Made by a program: the position numbers and the translations under genes. The notes below the pieces were generated by a model. The model was not told the DNA's origin, did not search any database, and saw only the letters and a list, made by a program, of their open reading frames with translations. A stretch of DNA of 11,089 bases from Methylococcales bacterium. GTDB taxonomy: Bacteria; Pseudomonadota; Gammaproteobacteria; Methylococcales; Methylomonadaceae. Of the stretch, positions 6,582-11,089 are shown in pieces (position 1 is the first letter of the stretch; each line of letters opens with the position of its first letter). Where the stretch lies: assembly GCA_009692395.1 (NCBI GenBank), contig SHZG01000069.1, positions 1 to 11,089 on the forward strand, written 5' to 3'.

Positions 6582-6833
6582 GTTCGCTTACTCACCCCCA
6601 TACGCATCAACTTAAGGAAACTGGCATAATAATCAATAAATTAACAAAAACACATCGTTCCAATCGCTCTGCGTTGGAATGCGTGAGTGGACGCTTCAGC
6701 ATCCTGTAACACATCATGAAGACGCTAGAGCGTCTTGGTGGCATTACAACGCATAGCGTTGTAACGATTATCTTGTTGTTTTATTTATTAAATTTCTTAA
6801 GTTGATGCCTATGGTAGTTCGTTTACTCACCCC
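6582..6833. repeat. MITE-like composite repeat flanked by 17-bp direct repeats
   Basis: Inverted ends CCATACGCATCAACTTAAGG (6598-6617, continuing AAA) and its near reverse complement at 6793-6814 bound about 217 bp of noncoding DNA. The inner 18 bases, 6599-6616 against 6796-6813, differ at one position. Outside lie direct copies of GTTCGYTTACTCACCCC at 6582-6598 and 6817-6833, identical at 16 of 17 positions. The left copy is preceded by GTTGGGG and the right is followed by AAC, as if one palindrome of the form GTTGGGG...CCCCAAC had been split and partly duplicated. There is no ORF inside. This fills the gene-free stretch between ampG and the next gene. Confidence 0.55.
6656..6766. repeat. 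Cluster of three hairpin units inside the composite repeat
   Basis: Three hairpins lie in a row: CGTTCCAA/TTGGAATG at 6656-6681 with an inner CGC/GCG helix; AGACGC-TAGA-GCGTCT at 6720-6735; and TTACAACGC-ATA-GCGTTGTAA at 6744-6764. Each has a CGC...GCG core near its loop. Units of this style (CGTTCC...GGAATG and GACGC...GCGTC) are common dispersed intergenic repeats in several gammaproteobacterial genomes. No coding potential is seen. Confidence 0.6.
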
Positions 6834-6851
6834 AACAGGAAAATAAGCGGA

Positions 6852-7199
6852 TTATTTACTGTCTAACTTCGCTTTAGCAGCTTCGGTGTCAGCATGAACT
6901 TTTTCGGTGAGTGCTTGTAATTTACCTTGTTTTTCATTGGCGGATTTAGCAATGCTCGCATTATCCTCATTCGCTTCTTTCACCACACAAGGACTGTAAG
7001 CGCCCACTTTTTGTTGCCAGTCATTAATGGTTTTAACACTTTTGTTGTAAGTATCAGCTGTGGCTTGGTTCAGGGCGGGCAACACTGGTTCTGCGCCACA
7101 GCCGCTGGGTGACCAAACACCCTTCGTGATAGTCCCCGCTGAGCAGACAGAAACCGTAGCAGCGAGCATTATGACCGTAAAAAATGTGCGTTGTATCAT
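6852..7199 (-). CDS. Small exported protein of unknown function
   Basis: The 115-residue product has a signal peptide at 1-21 (hydrophobic core FFTVIMLAATVSV, likely cut at CSA|GT). The mature part begins GTITKGVWSPSGCG and has just two cysteines, Cys34 and Cys71, which could form a disulfide in the periplasm. Residues 73-115 are rich in Ala, Glu, Lys and Gln with helical, coiled-coil-like spacing. ATG 7199 is chosen because GAGGAAA at 7206-7212 lies in front and the signal peptide follows at once; an upstream in-frame start at 7244 would add 15 residues before it. It lies between ampG and mepA and is divergent from mepA, but nothing in the sequence proves a role in wall metabolism. I do not recognise a named family. 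Confidence 0.75.
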   Translation of the reverse strand: MIQRTFFTVIMLAATVSVCSAGTITKGVWSPSGCGAEPVLPALNQATADTYNKSVKTINDWQQKVGAYSPCVVKEANEDNASIAKSANEKQGKLQALTEKVHADTEAAKAKLDSK

Positions 7200-7314
7200 T
7201 GTATATTTCCTCAAGTAGTTGATTGATGTTAGCGTATCGTACAAGGCATTTTACTTAGGCTATGGGTAGTATGCTAGTGCCATCGACGGAAACTTAGAAA
7301 CAGCAAGCCCACAC

Positions 7315-7330
7315 GCGGTAAAATAACCGC
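7315..7330 (+). promoter_or_regulatory. Possible mepA -10 within a palindrome
   Basis: GCGGT at 7315-7319 and ACCGC at 7326-7330 flank AAAATA, and TAAAAT at 7319-7324 is a fair -10 box about 38 bases before the mepA start. No convincing -35 is seen. The overlap of -10 and palindrome could let a repressor block it, but this is speculative. Confidence 0.25.
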
Positions 7331-7361
7331 CTCATCAAATTCAAATACGGATGTATTATCA

Positions 7362-8207
7362 GTGATTAAACAATTTTTTATCGGCTGTTTATTAGTCGGT
7401 TTTATAGCCAACTGTCAGGCGGGTGTCGTTGCACAACGCTGGGCAAAAATCACCCAGCCGACGCAAGGCGTGGCGCAAAGTATCGGCTCTTATACTGCGG
7501 GGTGTTTAAGCGGTGCGGCGATACTACCAACCGACGGCACGGGCTATCAAGTCATGCGTTTATCGCGTAAACGCTTTTATGGGCATCCTACACTAACCCA
7601 CTTTATCGAAAATCTAGGGCAGAGTAGCTACACGCAACAGCTAGGCACGATTTTGGTGGGTGATTTAGGGCAACCACGCGGCGGGCCAACCGTCAGCGGA
7701 CACCGTAGCCATACTTCAGGCTTAGATGTTGATATGTGGTTTTTATTATCCCCAGAAGCGGCAAATCGTCCTTTAACAAATGCAGAACGGGAAAAATGGA
7801 GTGCGCCATCAGTCTTACTGGGGCATTCCGATGATATAGATTTACGCCATTGGTCGATAGCCAATGAACAAATTTTAGAACTTGCCGCCAATATGCCTGA
7901 AGTTGATCGAATTTTTGTTAATCCCAGCATCAAACGGCATTTATGTAATCAAGCAGGCGGTAAACGTGATTGGTTACGCAAAATTCGCCCGTGGTATAAG
8001 CATGATGACCATTTTCATGTACGGCTAAAATGCCCTACTGATAGTAAAGACTGCGAAAATCAAGAGCCGTTGCCACAAGGTGATGGCTGTGATGCCAAGT
8101 TAGCTTGGTGGTTTACCCGAGAAGCGAAAAACCCACCACCTTCACCCATCACCGAACCTGTCGAACCCATTCTACCTATCGCTTGTGATGCAGTATTGAA
8201 ACAGTAA
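7362..8207 (+). CDS. mepA: MepA, penicillin-insensitive murein endopeptidase (LAS/M74 family)
   Basis: MepA is a periplasmic zinc peptidase that cuts D-Ala-mDAP crosslinks between peptidoglycan strands. The 281-residue protein has a signal peptide ending near CQA|GV at 20. The metal site is clear: SGHRSHTSGLDVDMW at 112-126 supplies His117 and Asp124, and DDHFHV at 215-220 supplies His217 and His219. Six cysteines (48, 195, 224, 231, 243, 275) match the three disulfides of E. coli MepA in order. Translation starts at GTG 7362, the only sensible in-frame start, with a weak GGA at 7349-7351. A proline-rich tail follows 255. The next gene starts 24 bases on, so the two may have been co-transcribed. 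Confidence 0.95.
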   Translation: MIKQFFIGCLLVGFIANCQAGVVAQRWAKITQPTQGVAQSIGSYTAGCLSGAAILPTDGTGYQVMRLSRKRFYGHPTLTHFIENLGQSSYTQQLGTILVGDLGQPRGGPTVSGHRSHTSGLDVDMWFLLSPEAANRPLTNAEREKWSAPSVLLGHSDDIDLRHWSIANEQILELAANMPEVDRIFVNPSIKRHLCNQAGGKRDWLRKIRPWYKHDDHFHVRLKCPTDSKDCENQEPLPQGDGCDAKLAWWFTREAKNPPPSPITEPVEPILPIACDAVLKQ

Positions 8208-8231
8208 GATTTGAAGATAAGGAGTAGTACA

Positions 8232-9374
8232 GTGTTGCTTGATTTTAAAACCCTAGCACTGATGATAGTCATTACGTCTATTTTGTACGCTATCACCATT
8301 GCTTTTTTTGCCCTGCAAGCTAATCAGTATAAAGGGATTGGTTTGTATATGTGGGGGGCTATTTGTGCAGCAATCGGTTTTTTATCAGCAGCACTGTATG
8401 TGCAGTTTCCTGAACTGTTAGCATTACGCTTTATATCATCGGGCTTTTTAATGCTAGCGTGTTATTTTTATAGTTTAGGGATTACTCGTTTTTTAGACTT
8501 TACTTTTAATGCGCGTTGGTTATGGTATTTTGTCATTTCAGGACTTACAGTAAGTTGTTATTTTATCTTTTTAAAGATGGACAACGTTATTGTGAACATA
8601 GTCGTTCCTGTTTATGGCGTTATCTTTTAGGGCATCGCTTGTTACTTGCTGTGGCTACGCCGTCGTGCCAATTTTACTAGCTCCCTTTATTTGATGCTAT
8701 TCAGTCGTATTTTTGTGATTCTGGTGCTTGCTATTCGTTGCTATGCGGTGATTGCCTATCATATTGAAGCGTCGATGCAAAACAACCCGATTAATAATGG
8801 CTTTTTACTGTTAATCTTTATCAGTGGTTATTTGCGTAACGTCAGTTTTATTATGATGGTTAGTCACCGTCTTTATCAGGATTTACGCGATACGGCTTCA
8901 CGGGATTTTTTAACAACTGTTTATAATCGCCGCGCCACGCAACAATTATTAGATAAGGAATTCCATCACTTTCAACGTTATCATAATCATTGCTCTTTAA
9001 TACTGTTGGACATAGACTATTTTAAGGCAGTGAATGATAGTTATGGGCATGAAACAGGTGATAAAATATTGCACAGTGTCACTGCAGTTTTAACAGCCCA
9101 GTTACGAAAAACTGACATCTTAGGGCGTTGGGGTGGTGAGGAATTTTTAGTGGTTTTGCCCAGCACAACTATAGAACAAGCGATAGAAGTCGCTGAAAAA
9201 CTCAGACATGAACTAGCCAAAGAAAAAATGTTGGGTATTTCATGTACTATCAGTTGAGGCGTGAAAATGCTTGATAACAACGACTATAGCATTGATGAAG
9301 CAGTTAAACGTGCAGATGATGCGTTGTATAGTGCTAAACACAATGGACGTAATTGCGTGGTGGCGTTTTCCTGA
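8232..9374 (+). pseudogene. 7-TM diguanylate cyclase (GGDEF) with two in-frame stop codons
   Basis: One reading frame of 381 codons encodes about seven membrane helices (codons 1-220), then a complete GGDEF domain that would make c-di-GMP from two GTP. The domain has DFLTTVYNRR, LDIDYFKAVNDSYGHETGD, an RxxD inhibitory site at 292-295 (RKTD) and the active-site GGEEF at 301-305, ending ADDALYSAKHNGRN. The frame is cut by TAG at 8628-8630 (codon 133, in helix 5) and TGA at 9255-9257 (codon 342, in the conserved T-x-S-x-G-V strand). There is no indel. The start is GTG 8232 with AAGGAG at 8219-8224, seven bases upstream. Probably a pseudogene by two nonsense substitutions; sequencing error or read-through are alternatives. 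The catalytic half has no ribosome binding site of its own. Confidence 0.85.
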
Positions 9375-9381
9375 AATTCGT

Positions 9382-10338
9382 TTAGTCAGCATCAATCCCA
9401 ACACTGTTTGTAATTAAATAATGCGGTCTAGCTTTCACTTCATCGTAAATTTTAGCAATGTATTCACCGATAATATCTAGGCTAATCATGATAAAACTAC
9501 CCAGTAACAACACGCAGATAATGATGGTGTTATAACCCGAAACGGTTTGATTATTAATTAAAGACCACACCGCATCACTGGCGACACCAAAACCCAGTAC
9601 CAATGTCAGAAAACCCAAAAAAGTCACGATTCTTAACGGCGCACAGGTGAACGAAATTAAGGCGGTAATGGCTAATTCCAAGAGCGACAAAAATGACCAT
9701 TTGCTTTCATCGCCTTCCCGCTCTGCGACATCAAAATAAATATAGTCTTCCTTAAAGCCTATCCAACTGGTTAAGCCACGAAAGAATCGCTGTTTTTCAG
9801 GCAATTGATACACAATGATATTGACGGTTTTTCTATCCAATAATTTGAAATCAGACGAATTTTTTACATCAATACCGCCTAGCCCTGAAATAAGGTGATT
9901 AATGCAGTAAGCAGCGGCTTTCTGTCCTACTGAATCTTATGACCGACTGCGCTTAACGGCATGAACAATGTCTGCCCCCGCTTGCCATTTGGCAACCATC
10001 TCAGGAATAAAAATCGGCGGATGTTGGTGATCTGCATCCAAAGTGAGGCTGGCTGCACCTGTGGCATGAGCCAATCCTGCCAACAACGCACCCTCTTTGC
10101 CAAAATTACGACTGAGCGCGATACCTTTGATTCTGGAATCCAATTGAGAGAGTGCGCAGACCTGCTGGTAAGTTGAGTCAGCACTGCCATCATCAACCAC
10201 GATAATTTCCCAGTCACTCGCACACAACCCCGTTAAAATATCGGCAACTTGTTTGATAGTAATCTCAATACCTTGACTTTCATTGTAGGCTGGAATAATC
10301 GCACTAATGACGGGGTGAGTTTTAATAGTTTCATTCAG
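9382..10338 (-). pseudogene. GtrB-like polyprenyl-phosphate glycosyltransferase (GT2), nonsense-mutated
   Basis: The frame encodes a GT2 enzyme of the GtrB/dolichyl-phosphate mannosyltransferase type, which loads a sugar onto undecaprenyl phosphate for surface polymer modification. Motifs in order are AIIPAYNE, EIIVVDDGSADST, ALSRNFGKEGALLAGL, TLDADHQHPP and KWQAGADIVHAVKRSRS. An in-frame TAA follows at 9939-9937, then the same frame continues DSVGQKAAAYCINHLISGLG and KNSSDFKLLDRKTV, with two C-terminal membrane helices (about 9490-9680). No ATG, GTG or TTG precedes IIPAYNE in frame; CTG at 10338-10336, followed by NETIKTHPVIS, is the likeliest original start (ATG to CTG). Length from there, 318 codons, is normal for the family. 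It is convergent with the cyclase, with a 7-base gap. Confidence 0.85.
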
Positions 10339-10380
10339 ATTTTTAGGTAGCCAAAGGATAATATTGATGTTTGTTTAACA

Positions 10381-10409
10381 GCTATAGCCGAGGCGGTATA
10401 AATTGATTA
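10381..10409 (+). mobile_element. IS630-type terminal repeat remnant upstream of the glycosyltransferase
   Basis: This stretch begins GCTATAGCC and shares 25 of 29 bases with the reverse complement of 121-149, the terminus of the IS630-like element at the left edge. By that alignment the outer end faces left, towards the glycosyltransferase start 43 bases away, and the body would extend right. No transposase sequence follows, only a hairpin repeat and then the deacetylase tail. It is therefore a solo end, a deletion remnant or a small derivative; no convincing second end was found. Confidence 0.6.
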
Positions 10410-10414
10410 AAAAA

Positions 10415-10472
10415 CCGTTCGCGCTGAGCCTGTCGAAGTGTGAATGTGGTTCGACAAGCTCACCACGAACGG
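10415..10472. repeat. Long imperfect hairpin repeat (CCGTTCG...CGAACGG)
   Basis: The left arm starts CCGTTCGCGCTGAGC at 10415; the right arm ends CTCACCACGAACGG at 10472. TGTCGAA at 10431-10437 pairs with TTCGACA at 10450-10456. Paired blocks are CCGTTCG, TGAGC and TGTCGAA, with mismatches between, around a loop of about 12 bases. The motif TTCGACAAGCTCA with CGAACGG is a very common dispersed intergenic repeat in bacteria. It may terminate transcription here, but no T run adjoins it. Confidence 0.6.
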
Positions 10473-10505
10473 TATCATTTTATTGTGCGTTAGCTCTAAA
10501 TACCG

Positions 10506-10958
10506 CTAATAATGACTCAAGCGAATATTGAATCGGTGATACAGCTCTTGAAGTTCTGGGCTTTGTAATAACGCCAGTTCGGCTTCCCAATCATGGTAAG
10601 CCAGCAGTTTAGGGTCGGTAATGTCACGCGCATCAAAATGCCCCACATGACACATCAACTCATAACGATGCCCCGCTTTAAGCGTTGAAAAAATCTGAGT
10701 TAAGGCGGCATAATCCAACTTACCGCTCCGACTTAGCCCTAAAAATAATGGCACGGGCGTTTTAACGCGCTGTGGATTGACTGTTTGCATGGCTTGCATC
10801 AAGGTATTGCGAATCAGCTCCGCGCCTGTCAACGGCTTAAGCCAATCCGCTCGCGGCAGCCGTATATGGGGAATGTGGTACGCGTTCGCCAATTCCAACA
10901 CCAGCGGAAACAACACGGGTAGCGCGTGAATGTGTTCATGGGGTAGTGGGTTAAATCT
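10506..10958 (-). pseudogene. ChbG/HpnK (YdjC) family deacetylase, N-terminal half lost at an IS1 end
   Basis: YdjC-fold enzymes remove acetyl groups from oligosaccharides or lipid-linked sugars. About 150 C-terminal residues remain. They start FNPLPHEHIHALP, where H-E-H-I-H-x-L-P matches the family's H-x-H-x-H-x-x-P metal-binding region, followed by YHIPHIRLPRADW, the YELMCHVGHFDA segment and the DWEAELALLQSPELQELYHR tail. The N-terminal domain with the catalytic D-D motif is absent: upstream of about 10958 the sequence becomes IS1-family transposase in another frame. An ORF opening at GTG 10916 is just the open part of this frame, with no ribosome binding site. The likely former partner is the glycosyltransferase downstream on the same strand. 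Confidence 0.75.
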
Positions 10959-11088
10959 GTAATGATGAATAAATATCGCGCCCGAATTCGACCTTGTTGA
11001 TAAGCAAACCGATGACGGTGTCGTGCATCAACTCTAGTTTTGAGAAGCAAATGGTCTTGCGATTGAGTCGTTTGATCCATGTCCGAAA
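10951..11088 (-). CDS. IS1-family transposase, C-terminal fragment (runs off the window)
   Basis: The minus frame from 11088 reads FRTWIKRLNRKTICFSKLEL then MHDTVIGLLINKVEFGRDIY and SSLQI before TAA at 10953-10951. The R-T-x-I-K-R-L-x-R-K-T-I-C-F-S-K...M-H-D-x-V-I-G segment is the conserved C-terminus of IS1-type (InsB-like) transposases. The frame is 46 codons including the stop, and the last residues and stop lie at or just past the element end. The rest of the element lies beyond the window, so whether it is intact is unknown. Confidence 0.8.
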   Translation of the reverse strand, partial: FRTWIKRLNRKTICFSKLELMHDTVIGLLINKVEFGRDIYSSLQI

Positions 11089-11089
11089 G
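10959..11089 (-). mobile_element. IS1-family element end inserted in the deacetylase gene
   Basis: The boundary is inferred at about 10958/10959. There the plus strand reads GTAATGATGAATAAATA, resembling the GGTAATGA start of IS1 right ends, and the deacetylase frame stops making sense just at this point. The 8-10 bp target duplication typical of IS1 cannot be tested because the other end is outside the window. Confidence 0.6.

Noticed and set aside
8060..8299. Minus ORF across the mepA/cyclase gap
   Set aside because: It overlaps the mepA C-terminal coding region with its conserved cysteines; no support of its own.
9927..10223. Second minus frame of 98 codons over the glycosyltransferase
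   Set aside because: The overlapping frame carries the GT2 motifs; this one has none and is a shadow.
10473..10510. Second IS630-like end (ATACCGC near the deacetylase stop) forming a small MITE with 10381-10409
   Set aside because: Only about 7 bases match the expected inverted end and the TA-flanked outer part is missing; too weak to claim.
10829..11080. Open minus frame of 83 codons beginning MDQTTQSQD
   Set aside because: It spans the IS1/deacetylase junction out of frame with both. Arg/His-rich, low-quality sequence with no motif; it is a shadow of the two real frames.
1..11089. CRISPR arrays, tRNA or rRNA genes, defence systems
   Set aside because: No regularly spaced direct repeats, no cloverleaf with a T-loop GTTCRA-type motif, and no defence-related protein motifs were seen in any frame.

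Overview
The window (AT-rich by eye, roughly 42% GC) looks like a gammaproteobacterial chromosome. It has a yajC-secD-secF operon, an AmpG/MepA pair for murein metabolism and a di-haem cytochrome c peroxidase. The intergenic palindromes and the IS630- and IS1-type transposases recall large, repeat-rich genomes such as Thiotrichales/Beggiatoaceae or Methylococcales. That placement is an impression from repeat and transposase style, not a computed result.

Layout. Bases 1-147 hold the start of an IS630-like element that runs off the left edge. Bases 184-482 (minus) are a small unrecognised gene broken by a one-base frameshift. Bases 564-1574 (minus) encode an exported di-haem cytochrome c peroxidase; upstream are an FNR-like palindrome, a perfect TATAAT and a roughly 130-nt leader with strong alternative foldings. 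Bases 1913-5135 (plus) are the yajC-secD-secF operon, closed by a perfect bidirectional hairpin. Bases 5238-6512 (minus) are an AmpG-type muropeptide permease. Bases 6513-6851 have no gene but carry a composite repeat with MITE-like ends. Then come a small exported protein of unknown role (6852-7199, minus) and the murein endopeptidase mepA (7362-8207, plus).

From 8232 to the right edge every gene is damaged. A 7-TM diguanylate cyclase carries an in-frame TAG and an in-frame TGA. A GtrB-like glycosyltransferase has an in-frame TAA and no ordinary start codon. A ChbG/HpnK-type deacetylase has lost its N-terminal half where an IS1-family element abuts it. An IS630-type terminus also sits just upstream of the glycosyltransferase.

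How it fits together. SecD/SecF/YajC assist Sec export, which the peroxidase, MepA and the small exported protein would need. AmpG and MepA both act on murein: MepA cuts crosslinks in the periplasm and AmpG imports turnover products. The right part reads as a decayed accessory zone for c-di-GMP signalling and lipid-linked sugar modification. I found no CRISPR array, tRNA or rRNA and no clear new multi-gene system. The best candidate for something undescribed is the structured leader of the peroxidase gene.
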